27,291 bases of DNA from a virus: IMG/VR virus record IMGVR_UViG_3300042516_000682, positions 1 through 27,291 of that record; one strand, 5' to 3'. A program made the position numbers and the translations under genes. The notes beneath the pieces are model-generated. The model made no database searches. It was not told the origin of the DNA and worked only from the letters and a program-made list of their open reading frames with translations. The number at the start of each line of letters is the position of its first letter. Within the stretch, counting starts at the first letter, position 1. Positions 13,777 to 21,351 of the stretch are shown here, one piece after another.

Positions 13777-14048
13777 TGTTTAATTGGCTCTGGAGGTTAC
13801 TCGGTGGCACTAGCGAAATCACAACAAAGCCTGAAGTCGTGGGGCGAGCAGAAGTGGACAACCAAGTCAGGAAAGAAGTCGTCCGAAACCGGCGAGCGGT
13901 ACCTGCCAAAAAAAGCAATAGCCGCGCTAAGCCCGCAGGAGTACGCAGCAACAACACGAGCAAAACGAGCGGGAAAAGCACAGGGAAAGCAGTTCGTCCC
14001 GCAGCCCCCAAAAGTAAAAGCAAAAGTAAAGCCGTTTCGAAAGGTTAA
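13776..14048 (+). CDS. Overlapping small protein with hydrophobic N terminus (90 aa)
   Basis: A 90-residue frame starting with ATG at 13776 directly at the stop of the previous gene, with GGAGGG nine bases upstream. The product starts MFNWLWRLLGG (amphipathic or membrane-active) and continues as a Lys/Arg/Ser/Ala-rich basic tail to its end. Bases 13804-14048 are read a second time in another frame by the next gene, which has its own GGAGG site. This gene has less family support than its partner, but the ribosome site, the coupled start and the full-length opening make expression plausible. An alternative is that it is only a leader frame delivering ribosomes to the GTG at 13804. Confidence 0.45.
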   Translation: MFNWLWRLLGGTSEITTKPEVVGRAEVDNQVRKEVVRNRRAVPAKKSNSRAKPAGVRSNNTSKTSGKSTGKAVRPAAPKSKSKSKAVSKG

Positions 14049-14052
14049 GTAA
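13804..14052 (+). CDS. Small basic phage protein, GTG start (82 aa)
   Basis: Starts at GTG with TGGAGG seven bases upstream. The 82-residue protein begins MALAKSQQSLKSWGEQKWTT and contains SETGERYLPKKAIAALSPQE (residues 27-46), then YAATTRAKRAGKAQGKQF. It matches a recurring small protein of environmental phages that I recognise by these three blocks; its role is unknown. It lies entirely within the 3' part of the frame at 13776-14048 except for the last few codons, and ends three bases before the neck adaptor gene. Being basic and compact, it belongs to the same micro-protein set as its neighbours. Confidence 0.75.
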   Translation: MALAKSQQSLKSWGEQKWTTKSGKKSSETGERYLPKKAIAALSPQEYAATTRAKRAGKAQGKQFVPQPPKVKAKVKPFRKVK

Positions 14053-14055
14053 AAG

Positions 14056-14808
14056 ATGACCGTAGTCGCTAACGCCACATTTAACCTCGATCTCACTGAG
14101 ATCGTTGAAGAAGCTTTTGAGCGCTGTGGCTCAGAGCTGCGTTCGGGCTATGATTTAAAGACTGCGCGTCGCTCCCTCAACCTACTGTTTGCGGATTGGG
14201 CTAACCGTGGTATTAACTTATGGACGGTTGAGCAGGGGCAGATTCCGCTGGTTCAGGGCGTTAATACGTACGACCTGCCGCTAGATACCGTTGACTTACT
14301 TGAGCACGTTATCCGTACAAACCCTGGTGTTCAGAACACGCAGGCGGATTTATCGATTACTAGAATTTCAGTCTCCACATACGCGACAATCCCTAATAAG
14401 TTACAGCAAGCTCGGCCGATCCAAGTGTGGATAAACCGTCAGTCTGGCGCAACATACGCTGGTACAAGCTCTTCTACGCCCCCTGCAGGCGTCGATGCAC
14501 CAAAGATAGTAGTGTGGCCTACCCCTGACCAAGGAGGCGTTGGCGACCCTTATTACACGTTTGTGTACTGGCGTTTGCGCAGAATCCACGACAGCGGCAA
14601 CGGCGTTAATACGATGGACATACCGTTCCGGTTTTTGCCTTGCATGATTGCAGGGCTTGCATATTATTTAGCGATTAAGATTCCGGGCTCGGACGGCCGT
14701 CTGGGAGTTTTAAAAGCACAGTACGACGAAGCATGGCAGCTAGCGGCAGATGAGGACCGAGAAAAAGCGGCGATCCGCTTTGTGCCACGTCGTATGTATA
14801 TTACGTAG
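14056..14808 (+). CDS. Head-tail adaptor, P22 gp4-like
   Basis: A 250-residue protein. The first 90 residues read like the P22 gp4 tail-accessory family: DLTEIVEEAFERCGSEL (12-28), a helix SLNLLFADWANRGINLW (40-56), QGVNTYDLPLDTVDLLEHVI (67-86). A variable loop region with Thr/Ser/Pro follows, and a C-terminal helical end is rich in Glu/Arg (YDEAWQLAADEDREKAAIRF). In P22, twelve gp4 copies bind beneath the portal and extend the channel. The position, immediately before other neck genes, supports the same role. AAAAG precedes the ATG (weak site). Normal length for the family or slightly longer. Confidence 0.8.
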   Translation: MTVVANATFNLDLTEIVEEAFERCGSELRSGYDLKTARRSLNLLFADWANRGINLWTVEQGQIPLVQGVNTYDLPLDTVDLLEHVIRTNPGVQNTQADLSITRISVSTYATIPNKLQQARPIQVWINRQSGATYAGTSSSTPPAGVDAPKIVVWPTPDQGGVGDPYYTFVYWRLRRIHDSGNGVNTMDIPFRFLPCMIAGLAYYLAIKIPGSDGRLGVLKAQYDEAWQLAADEDREKAAIRFVPRRMYIT

Positions 14809-14817
14809 GGGTAGGTA

Positions 14818-15246
14818 GTGCCAAATAGATTTGCATCCGGCAAAATAGCAATTTCGCAGTGCGACAGATGCGGGCAGCGATATAAACTTAAAGAACTGCG
14901 GATTGAGATTGTTAAGACTAAACCTTACCAGCTATATGTTTGTAAGGCGTGTTGGGATCCAGATCAGCCGCAGTTGCAGTTGGGTATGTATCCAGTAGAC
15001 GATCCGCAGGCATTGCGCAATCCACGACCGGATAACACGTATTATCAGGCTGGTTTAAACGGCTTGCAGGTAGACCCTAATGGGGGAAGTACAGAAGACG
15101 GTTTTGGAGGCCCAACAATGGGTAGTAGGGTGTTTCAGTGGGGGTGGAATCCAGTCGGAGGCAGTAGGGGGCCAGATGCAGGATTAACACCAAATGACTT
15201 GGTACAACAAGTAATTGTTGGTACAGTAACGGTAACGACAACATAG
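14818..15246 (+). CDS. Zinc-ribbon neck-region protein (142 aa)
   Basis: Starts at GTG (14818), nine bases after the previous stop, with a GGGGTAGG-type site. Cys15, Cys18, Cys42 and Cys45 in the pattern CDRCG...CKACW form a complete C2-C2 zinc ribbon. Next comes DPDQPQLQLGMYPVDDPQAL and a Gly/Asn/Pro-rich disordered tail containing FQWGWNPVGG. I recall similar zinc-ribbon proteins next to gp4-like adaptors in aquatic podoviruses. In the virion it may stabilise the neck, or it may act as an assembly factor. No catalytic residues are seen. Confidence 0.75.
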   Translation: MPNRFASGKIAISQCDRCGQRYKLKELRIEIVKTKPYQLYVCKACWDPDQPQLQLGMYPVDDPQALRNPRPDNTYYQAGLNGLQVDPNGGSTEDGFGGPTMGSRVFQWGWNPVGGSRGPDAGLTPNDLVQQVIVGTVTVTTT

Positions 15247-15255
15247 GAGCAGAAC

Positions 15256-15471
15256 ATGTTTAAATCAGGCGCAGACGGTATTACTAAACAAGGTAAAACC
15301 AAAGGCAAGAATCTCGGCGATTCAGGCCCATCAGTAGGCATTCAGAAGGGTGCTGGCGGCAAGTCAAGCGGCGGCGGTAAAACCAACGAGCAAATGCTTA
15401 AGCTAGGTCGTGGTATGGCTAAAGTAGCTAATCAAGGCGCACTACGTAAAAGCGCAGGAAGAGGTCGTTAA
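15256..15471 (+). CDS. Gly/Lys-rich micro-protein, ADG-GKTKG motif (71 aa)
   Basis: A 71-residue protein with GGAGC before the ATG. The opening GADGITKQGKTKGKNLGDSG (5-24) aligns with the RADGC motif of the proteins at 12927 and 13115 (A-D-G, then G-x-T-x-G at the same spacing), though Cys is replaced by Ile. The middle is poly-Gly/Ser/Lys, the end KVANQGALRKSAGRGR is basic. No known function. I recall similar proteins from phage neck regions. Low-complexity sequence makes it likely disordered until bound. Confidence 0.68.
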   Translation: MFKSGADGITKQGKTKGKNLGDSGPSVGIQKGAGGKSSGGGKTNEQMLKLGRGMAKVANQGALRKSAGRGR

Positions 15472-15473
15472 TC

Positions 15474-15737
15474 ATGCCTAAATACTCAATGAAACGTGAC
15501 GGTAAAGAAGTTGGTCCTGCCTCAGTTTATGCAGAGCCACACACCATGTCGGGTAAAAAAGTAACGGTTGCTGGCGCCATTAAAGATGAGTCTGGCGCTA
15601 AAGTTATGGATGAGCTTGATATTTCTGTTGGCAAAATCAGCAAAAATTTAGGTAAACCAACCAAAACTTCAGGCATTAAGATTCGCGGTACTGGTGCAGC
15701 TACTAAGGGCGTTATGGCCCGTGGGCCGATGGCATAA
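15474..15737 (+). CDS. Small basic protein ending GTGAATKGVMARGPMA (87 aa)
   Basis: An 87-residue protein starting two bases after the previous stop and overlapping the next start by one base. The front half is an ordered-looking beta stretch (KKVTVAGAIKDESGAKVMDE), the rear half is disordered and basic, with the C-terminal block GIKIRGTGAATKGVMARG. I recall the same block at the C terminus of small proteins in related phages, sometimes fused to other front parts. That suggests a conserved docking tail. Function unknown. It is the last of the basic micro-proteins before the second neck protein. Confidence 0.68.
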   Translation: MPKYSMKRDGKEVGPASVYAEPHTMSGKKVTVAGAIKDESGAKVMDELDISVGKISKNLGKPTKTSGIKIRGTGAATKGVMARGPMA

Positions 15738-16384
15738 TGAATTACGCCGATTTAACGCAAGCGATTCTTGATTATACCGAGTCTTACGAACAGACTTTTA
15801 TAGACAATGTTCCGCTTTTTGTACAGCAATGTGAGGAGCGGGTTTATAACGCCGTTCAGATACCTGCTATTCGTAAGAATCAGGTAGGTAACTTTACACA
15901 GAGCGACAAGTACCTTGCGTTACCTTCAGACTACTTAGCGTCCTTTTCGATGGCGGTTATTCTTGCTGATGGTAGCCAAGAGTTTTTAATCGACAAGGAT
16001 GTTAACTTTATTCGTCAGGCGTACCCGAACCCTACAGATGAAGGCATTCCGCGTTACTACGCTCAGTTTGAGCCGTATACATACATTATTGGGCCAACCC
16101 CAGATGCAAACTACAACGTAGAGCTGCATTATTACTATTACCCAGAATCAATTGTTACCGCTGGCACTTCATGGTTGGGCGATAATTTTGAAACTGTTTT
16201 ACTGTATGGCTCGCTGCGTGAGGCTGTAATCTTCCAAAAGGGAGAGCAGGACATGGTTACGTATTACGAGCAGAAGTATCAAGAATCCTTAGCGTTACTC
16301 AGAGAATTGGGTGACGGTAAAGATAGACGTAGCGCATACCGTGATGGTCAATTAAAATTACCCGTACCAGGGCCAGTTAGATAA
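15737..16384 (+). CDS. Second neck/adaptor protein, SU10-like
   Basis: A 215-residue protein. It starts with a helical hairpin (YADLTQAILDYTESYEQTFI, residues 3-22) followed by FVQQCEERVYNAVQIPAIRK. The middle has the segments LALPSDYLASFSMAVIL, FIRQAYPNPTDEGIPRYYAQ and IGPTPDANYNVELHYYYYPE; the end is helical. These segments are typical of phage adaptor proteins such as those of phage SU10 and other podoviruses, which contact the portal/gp4 ring and the nozzle. I am confident about the family type but less about the exact position in the neck. Length is usual for the family. Confidence 0.75.
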   Translation: MNYADLTQAILDYTESYEQTFIDNVPLFVQQCEERVYNAVQIPAIRKNQVGNFTQSDKYLALPSDYLASFSMAVILADGSQEFLIDKDVNFIRQAYPNPTDEGIPRYYAQFEPYTYIIGPTPDANYNVELHYYYYPESIVTAGTSWLGDNFETVLLYGSLREAVIFQKGEQDMVTYYEQKYQESLALLRELGDGKDRRSAYRDGQLKLPVPGPVR

Positions 16385-16401
16385 ATTTTTAGGAGTTAAA
16401 G

Positions 16402-16833
16402 ATGGCAATTACCCAAGGCATGGCAACAAGTTTTAAAGTTCAACTCTTGAATGGTCAGCACAATTTCACAGCAAACACATTTAAATTAGCACTGTATACC
16501 AGCTCAGCTACTATTAACGAGAACACAACTGCTTATTCAACAAGTAATGAAGTAGCTTCTGCTGGTAACTATTCTGCTGGTGGTAATACTTTATCGGTTA
16601 GCGTAACCCCAACCAACACTGGAAACGTGGCTTTTATCTCGTTCTCAAATACTTCATGGGCAAATGCAACCATTACCGCTAACGGCGCTTTGATTTATAA
16701 CGCTAACTTGGCAAATGCAGCTGTTGCTGTACTAGCATTCGGTGGTGATAAAACTTCAACTAACGGAACCTTTGCAGTTAACTTCCCAACGGCAGACGCA
16801 AGCAACGCAATTATTCGTTTGACAGCTACCTAA
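16402..16833 (+). CDS. Beta-rich virion protein (143 aa)
   Basis: A 143-residue protein with TTAGGAG about ten bases upstream. It opens MAITQGMATSFKVQLLNGQH, followed by FKLALYTSSATINENTTAYS and GGNTLSVSV, then GALIYN and FGGDKTSTNGTFAVNFP, ending in AIIRLTAT. Every part recalls a widespread phage structural protein that occurs in siphoviruses and podoviruses close to tail-fibre genes, without a firmly known function. The product is almost fully beta and Thr/Asn/Ala-rich. It may cap or connect the fibre base. It starts a run of separately translated receptor-binding genes, each with its own ribosome site. Confidence 0.7.
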   Translation: MAITQGMATSFKVQLLNGQHNFTANTFKLALYTSSATINENTTAYSTSNEVASAGNYSAGGNTLSVSVTPTNTGNVAFISFSNTSWANATITANGALIYNANLANAAVAVLAFGGDKTSTNGTFAVNFPTADASNAIIRLTAT

Positions 16834-16847
16834 TCTAGGGGGGCCGT

Positions 16848-17954
16848 ATGGCTTTGGTTCTTAAGGACAGAGTACGGGAGTCTAGTACTACTAGTGGCAC
16901 GGGATCTATAACATTAGCTGGTGCATATACTGGCTATCAGTCGTTCGCCACTGCTATTACTAGTGGGTCTACCGTTTATTACACCATCCACAACACTACA
17001 TCTCCTAATGACGGTGAGTGGGAGGTGGGTGTTGGTACATTTACATCACCATCGACCCTAAGTCGAGACACCGTATTTTCTTCTTCTACTGGCGGTTCAA
17101 AAGTTAGTTTTAGTGCCGCAAGTACTTTGGAAGTGTTTGTTACTCAACCCTCAGAGCAAGCGGTTTACATTAACGATGCGACAGGTAAGGTTGAGGTTTT
17201 TGGTAACGGCACTAATACGGTAGCGTTTACTAATGTAACTTCAGATTTATTTACTGGTAACGCTTCGGCTATTTCTGCTATTAATGCTTCTAATATTTCT
17301 AGTGGAACCATATCCAACGCAAGAACTACAGCTTCGGATGCCAACGGCGCAAGCACTATTGTCTCTAGAGATGCTAATGGATCTTTCACAGCAAACGTAG
17401 GAACATTTACAAGCATTTCAGGCAACGGCGTGTCTTTAACAGCCATTAACGCTTCCAATATTTCTAGTGGTACTTTGGTTGTTGAACGGGGCGGTACAGG
17501 CGCAACAACTTTAACTGGTCTTGTAGTCGGCAACGGCACTTCTGCTATGACTACGGTAACTGCCCCAAGCGGAACAGTCGTAGGAACAACCGATACACAA
17601 ACCCTTACCAATAAACGAGTAACAAATCGTACAGGCTCAAACGGAGCAACAACAAGTGGAAATATTACACCTACTAGCGATACTGCTGACCAATATAATA
17701 TTACTGGTCTTACTGGTACATCTGCTATTCAAATTCCTTCAGGAACACCTACAGACGCACAAAGACTATCCATCCGAATCAAAGACAACGGAACAAACAG
17801 AACATTAAGCTGGGTAACAACGGCTGGCGGTTATCGTGTTATAGGAACTACACTACCATTAACAACAACTGCCAATAAAACAATTTACGTAGGTTGTGTG
17901 TATAACAATGCTGACTCCTTTTGGGATGTCGTAGCAGTAGCAAGCGAGGTATAA
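16848..17954 (+). CDS. Tail fibre protein 1 (368 aa)
   Basis: Residues 1-107 form a conserved N-terminal anchor (ALVLKDRVRESSTTSGTGSI, then DGEWEVGVGTFTSPSTLSRD and VFVTQPSEQ). Such anchors attach fibres to the tail. Next comes a repeat region with INASNISSGTISNARTTA, ANGASTIVSRDANGSFTANV and GTFTSISGNGV. A GGTGATTLTGLVVGNGTSAM segment and the pattern TDTQTLTNKRV follow, both common in trimeric phage fibres. The end YRVIGTTLPLTTTANKTIYV is a beta tip. Part of the repeat region is shared with the fibre at 21352-22566. Function: receptor binding or fibre shaft. GGGG site before the ATG. Confidence 0.78.
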   Translation: MALVLKDRVRESSTTSGTGSITLAGAYTGYQSFATAITSGSTVYYTIHNTTSPNDGEWEVGVGTFTSPSTLSRDTVFSSSTGGSKVSFSAASTLEVFVTQPSEQAVYINDATGKVEVFGNGTNTVAFTNVTSDLFTGNASAISAINASNISSGTISNARTTASDANGASTIVSRDANGSFTANVGTFTSISGNGVSLTAINASNISSGTLVVERGGTGATTLTGLVVGNGTSAMTTVTAPSGTVVGTTDTQTLTNKRVTNRTGSNGATTSGNITPTSDTADQYNITGLTGTSAIQIPSGTPTDAQRLSIRIKDNGTNRTLSWVTTAGGYRVIGTTLPLTTTANKTIYVGCVYNNADSFWDVVAVASEV

Positions 17955-17955
17955 A

Positions 17956-18117
17956 ATGGCTAACTGTGCAGTTATTAAAGACAATTTAGTAGTAAACATT
18001 ATTGTTGCCGAGGTAACCGACCTACCGCCCGAAGGTTGCACTTTGGTGGAAATTCCATTTTGTGACATTGGTTACACATGGGATGGTGTGCGCTTTAATC
18101 CACCACAGGCGCAGTAA
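17956..18117 (+). CDS. 53-residue fibre-associated protein
   Basis: A short ORF read directly: ATG one base after the previous stop, ending directly before the next ATG. The product MANCAVIKDNLVVNIIVAEV, with CDIGYTWDGVRFNPPQAQ at the end, is compact with a beta pattern and two Cys (30-36 region) plus Cys4. I recall small proteins of the 'MANFAVI...GWTYDG..F' kind beside phage tail-fibre genes, of unknown role, maybe fibre tip or assembly factors. The exact fit between two fibre genes makes it very likely genuine. Confidence 0.72.
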   Translation: MANCAVIKDNLVVNIIVAEVTDLPPEGCTLVEIPFCDIGYTWDGVRFNPPQAQ

Positions 18118-20352
18118 ATGGCTAATAGGTATTGGGTAGGCGGTACAGGAACTTGGGATGCTACCGCTGGCTCTAAATGGGCTTTGACTTCAGGCGGTGC
18201 TGGCGGTCAAGCCGTGCCTACTTCTTCTGATGATGTTTTCTTTAATGCTAACTCAGGCGCAAATACTGTAACTATTGGTTCAGGTACTTCTGTTTGCAGA
18301 ATTTTAACCATGACAGGGTTCACAGGAACTCTTGCGTTTGGGACAAACAGTATTGATATTGCTGGTAATAGTGCAACTATATTTACAGGGGCAACCACTT
18401 ATTCTGTAACTGGAACACCAGTAATTAATTGTACCTATTCAGGAGCGTCTGGCGGAAGAACAGTTTTGACAGCATCAACTACAGAAGCAAATTCAGTTAG
18501 TTTTAATATAACTGCTGGAACAGATAGTTGGTCTACTAGCAATGTAGCAAGTTCATTTAAAAATTTAAATTTTACAGGATTTAGTGGAACATTTAGCGGC
18601 ACTTCAGGAACTAGAACTATTTATGGTGATTTAACAATTTCATCAGGAATGAACCCGTATTCTGGGTCTACAATTACTTATAATTTTGCTTCAGCATCAT
18701 CGACACAATTTATTACATTAAATGGTAATACATTAAATGCACCAGTTAGTATCGGAGTAGTTGGAAGCACAAATACAGTTAGGTTGGTTGATAACTTTAC
18801 AATGAGTCCTTCAAGAACTTTAACTTTAACATCTGGAACATTTGATGCTAATAATCAAAACGTAAGTGTTGGGTTGTTTAGTAGCTCAAACTCAAATACC
18901 AGAACGCTCACTATGGGTTCAGGAACTTGGACATTAAGTGGAACTGGAACTGTTTGGAGTACAGCAACAACAACAAATTTAACCTTCAATGTTAATACAG
19001 CCAACATTGTTTTAAGTGATACATCAACAACTGCTAGAACATTTACTGGCGGAGCTTTAACTTACAACACAATAACTATTGGTGGAACTACAGGAATATC
19101 TACCACAACATTTGGCGCAACTGCTAATACTGTAATAGGCACACTAGCCAGTACTAAAACAGTAGCGCATACCATTACATTTTCTGCGGCACAAACAATT
19201 AATAATTGGAATGTAACTGGAACTGCTGGAAACGTGGTAACAGTAAACTCATCTGCTGTAGGAACGCAAAGAACATTAACCTACACAGGTAGCGGAGTAT
19301 CTATGGACTATATGTCCATTAGGGACATTAACTTTTCATATACTTTAGGTGCATCAAACCCTTACCTTGTTTACGCTGGTGCAAACTCCACTAATGGCGG
19401 TAATAACAGCGGAGTATTGTTTCAACCAACTACTGTAAAAGCCTACCTATTAACTACAGGCACTTCTTTTACAACCCCTGCCGATTGGAATAACGCTAGT
19501 AACACTATTCACATGATTGGTGCTGGTGGTGGTGGCGCAACTGCCGCAGTATCGGGAAATAACCGAGCCGCAGGTGGCGGTGGGGGAGGTGGTGGATATA
19601 CAGTCTTAACTAACCAAACTTTAACAGGCGCAATTCCTTACACAATCGGCACGTCTGCTGGTAACGCCAATGGTGGCTCTACAACATTTAACACTACTAA
19701 TACTGCTGGTGGTGGCTCAAAAGGCAATGCTACTACTGCTCCTACTTCGTCAGGTGGTGCTGGTGGTACAGGAACATACGCTGGTGGCACGGGTGGTGTT
19801 GGTGGGTTTGGAACAGCCGCTTCTACAGGCTATGGCTCAGGCGGTGGCGGTGGTGCTGGTGGCTCTAACGGAATAGGAGGCACTGGTGGTAATGGGGTTG
19901 GCGGCTTAGCTGGCACAATTACTGGTGGCGGTGGAGGCGGTAATGGCGGTGGCTCTAACGGAACAAACGGAACATCATCTGTAGGCGGTAACGGTGGTAA
20001 TAACTTTGGTGGCACAGGCGGTGCAACTGGCGGTGCAGGTACTGGAGCAAACGGAACTCTTGGTGGTGGAGGTGCTGGCGGTGGCTCTGGAAGTGCTGGT
20101 GGACAAGGTGGTGCAGGGATAGATATTGCTAATACGATTGGTGGGGGCGGTGGTAAGGGTGGACAAGGCGGTTTAGCTAGTTCGGTAACAACAAATACTG
20201 GTATATATGGTGGTGGCGGTGCTGGTGGCGCTGTTCAGACGGGCGGTACTTTTGGAACTGGCGGTGCTGGCTCACAAGGCGTTATCTTTATTATCTATAC
20301 GCCAGGCGGTGCGCCAGTATCAAACAGTAACTTTTTCTTAATGTTTGGATAA
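18118..20352 (+). CDS. Tail adhesin with glycine-rich tip (744 aa)
   Basis: The largest fibre protein. Residues 1-50 (ANRYWVGGTGTWDATAG, then GGQAVPTSSDDVFFNANSG) are a known beginning of phage adhesin-like proteins. About residues 50-440 are a long Thr/Ser/Asn-rich beta solenoid-like stretch with repeated T-L-T-S-G-T patterns. From about residue 465 (HMIGAGGGG) to 735 there is a glycine-rich region with many G-G-x-G runs, typical of adhesins such as the S16 gp38 type, where glycine helices form the receptor-binding core. It ends GVIFIIYTPGGAPVS and a hydrophobic FFLMFG. The glycine-rich domain is bounded on both sides by ordered sequence, so it is a discrete domain. Very unusual size for one domain. 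Confidence 0.75.
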   Translation: MANRYWVGGTGTWDATAGSKWALTSGGAGGQAVPTSSDDVFFNANSGANTVTIGSGTSVCRILTMTGFTGTLAFGTNSIDIAGNSATIFTGATTYSVTGTPVINCTYSGASGGRTVLTASTTEANSVSFNITAGTDSWSTSNVASSFKNLNFTGFSGTFSGTSGTRTIYGDLTISSGMNPYSGSTITYNFASASSTQFITLNGNTLNAPVSIGVVGSTNTVRLVDNFTMSPSRTLTLTSGTFDANNQNVSVGLFSSSNSNTRTLTMGSGTWTLSGTGTVWSTATTTNLTFNVNTANIVLSDTSTTARTFTGGALTYNTITIGGTTGISTTTFGATANTVIGTLASTKTVAHTITFSAAQTINNWNVTGTAGNVVTVNSSAVGTQRTLTYTGSGVSMDYMSIRDINFSYTLGASNPYLVYAGANSTNGGNNSGVLFQPTTVKAYLLTTGTSFTTPADWNNASNTIHMIGAGGGGATAAVSGNNRAAGGGGGGGGYTVLTNQTLTGAIPYTIGTSAGNANGGSTTFNTTNTAGGGSKGNATTAPTSSGGAGGTGTYAGGTGGVGGFGTAASTGYGSGGGGGAGGSNGIGGTGGNGVGGLAGTITGGGGGGNGGGSNGTNGTSSVGGNGGNNFGGTGGATGGAGTGANGTLGGGGAGGGSGSAGGQGGAGIDIANTIGGGGGKGGQGGLASSVTTNTGIYGGGGAGGAVQTGGTFGTGGAGSQGVIFIIYTPGGAPVSNSNFFLMFG

Positions 20353-20355
20353 GTA

Positions 20356-21342
20356 ATGGCCTTTGGTTTTTTTCCCTACGCTGGAGCGCCCTTTGCGGAT
20401 AGTGGAGAGACCGTTGTTAATGTTTCTGTACAGCTAACAGGTGTCGTTGCTGTTGGACAAGTCGGTAATGTAGACGCTCAGGCTAATGCAGATGTTCTTG
20501 TTACTGGAGTTAGTGCCATAACAAGGCTTGGTAACGTAGAAGTTACTGGTGAAGCAGTCGTTGGTTTGACTAGCGTAAATGCCGTAGGCAGGGTTGGTGA
20601 TGTTGCGTTCTCTGGTGGTGTGACGGTTGATCTAACTAGCGTAAATGCAGTAGGCGTAATTGGAGACGTTGAATTCTCTGGCGGTGTAACTGTAGACCTA
20701 ACTGGCGTTTACGCAGTGGGTCGTCTTGGTAATGTTACAACCCAAACAGAAAACTTTATAAATGTAACTGGCGTAAATGCCGTAGGTGTAGTCGGTAATG
20801 TTGAAGTTCAATCTGGAGCAATAGTTGACCTTACAGGCGTAACGGCGGTTGGGCAAATAGGAAATGTTGCTGTTCAGGCAGGCGCTGTAATTGATATTGT
20901 TGGAATTGCTACTGTAGGTAGGGTTGGCACTGTAACCACCCAAACAGAAAACTTTATTGATGTAACGGGCGTTGCCACAATAGGCCAAATAGGGGACGTA
21001 GACGTTAAAGCAGATGCGGTTGTATTTGTAACAGGCACCCAGGCGATAGGCAGAATAGGCGATGTAACCGTATTTGGCACTGCAACAGTTTTAGTGACAG
21101 GAGTCAAAGCAGTTGTTAAACTAAAGGTTGTAAACGTTTGGGGTAATATTGATACGGATCAGACCCCAAATTGGCAAGATATTAATCCAATGCAGGTATC
21201 GGCATGGAGCGAGATAAACCCAGTTCAAGTAGCAAATTGGCAGGAAATTAACCCAGGAGCTGGTTCTGGATGGACTGAAATAGACCCTAGCCAAACGCCT
21301 AATTGGACGCCTGTTTTAGTGCCTTCGGGCTTTGATAATTAA
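20356..21342 (+). CDS. Tandem-repeat tail protein (328 aa)
   Basis: Starts three bases after the previous stop. After a 24-residue N-terminal leader, about eleven consecutive copies of a 22-residue unit follow (residues 25-266), with the frame V-x-L-T-G-V-x-A-V-G-x-x-G-x-V. Examples are VDLTGVYAVGRLGNV and INVTGVNAVGVVGNV. The last copy is degenerate. Residues 270-322 hold a second repeat of 10-12 residues with W-x-(D/E)-I-(N/D)-P: NWQDINPMQV, AWSEINPVQV, NWQEINPG, GWTEIDPSQT. The regular 22-residue beta period suggests a beta-helix or a stacked fibre shaft. Repeats of this kind are known in aquatic phage fibres. Its role is probably shaft or connection between the adhesins. No trimerisation tip is visible. 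Confidence 0.75.
   Translation: MAFGFFPYAGAPFADSGETVVNVSVQLTGVVAVGQVGNVDAQANADVLVTGVSAITRLGNVEVTGEAVVGLTSVNAVGRVGDVAFSGGVTVDLTSVNAVGVIGDVEFSGGVTVDLTGVYAVGRLGNVTTQTENFINVTGVNAVGVVGNVEVQSGAIVDLTGVTAVGQIGNVAVQAGAVIDIVGIATVGRVGTVTTQTENFIDVTGVATIGQIGDVDVKADAVVFVTGTQAIGRIGDVTVFGTATVLVTGVKAVVKLKVVNVWGNIDTDQTPNWQDINPMQVSAWSEINPVQVANWQEINPGAGSGWTEIDPSQTPNWTPVLVPSGFDN
20428..21153 (+). repeat. Eleven tandem 66-bp repeats inside the fibre gene
   Basis: Each unit encodes 22 residues with consensus V-D-L-T-G-V-x-A-V-G-x-x-G-x-V-x-x-x-x-x-x-x. Copies differ in DNA (synonymous as well as coding), apart from segments such as TCTCTGGTGGTGTGACGGTTG that recur closely in neighbours. Two non-adjacent copies end in the same TTQTENF sequence, indicating block copying by unequal recombination. 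Confidence 0.8.
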
Positions 21343-21351
21343 GGATAAATT

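Noticed and set aside
17165-17611. Minus-strand ORF inside tail fibre 1, and similar long ones at 21825-22373 and 19830-20166
   Set aside because: They mirror repetitive Ser/Thr/Gly-rich fibre codons, show Val/Pro/Leu-rich low-complexity translations and have no ribosome sites.
19511-20280. GGTGGC-rich stretch as a microsatellite or CRISPR-like array
   Set aside because: There are no constant repeat-spacer units; the pattern follows from glycine codons of the adhesin domain.
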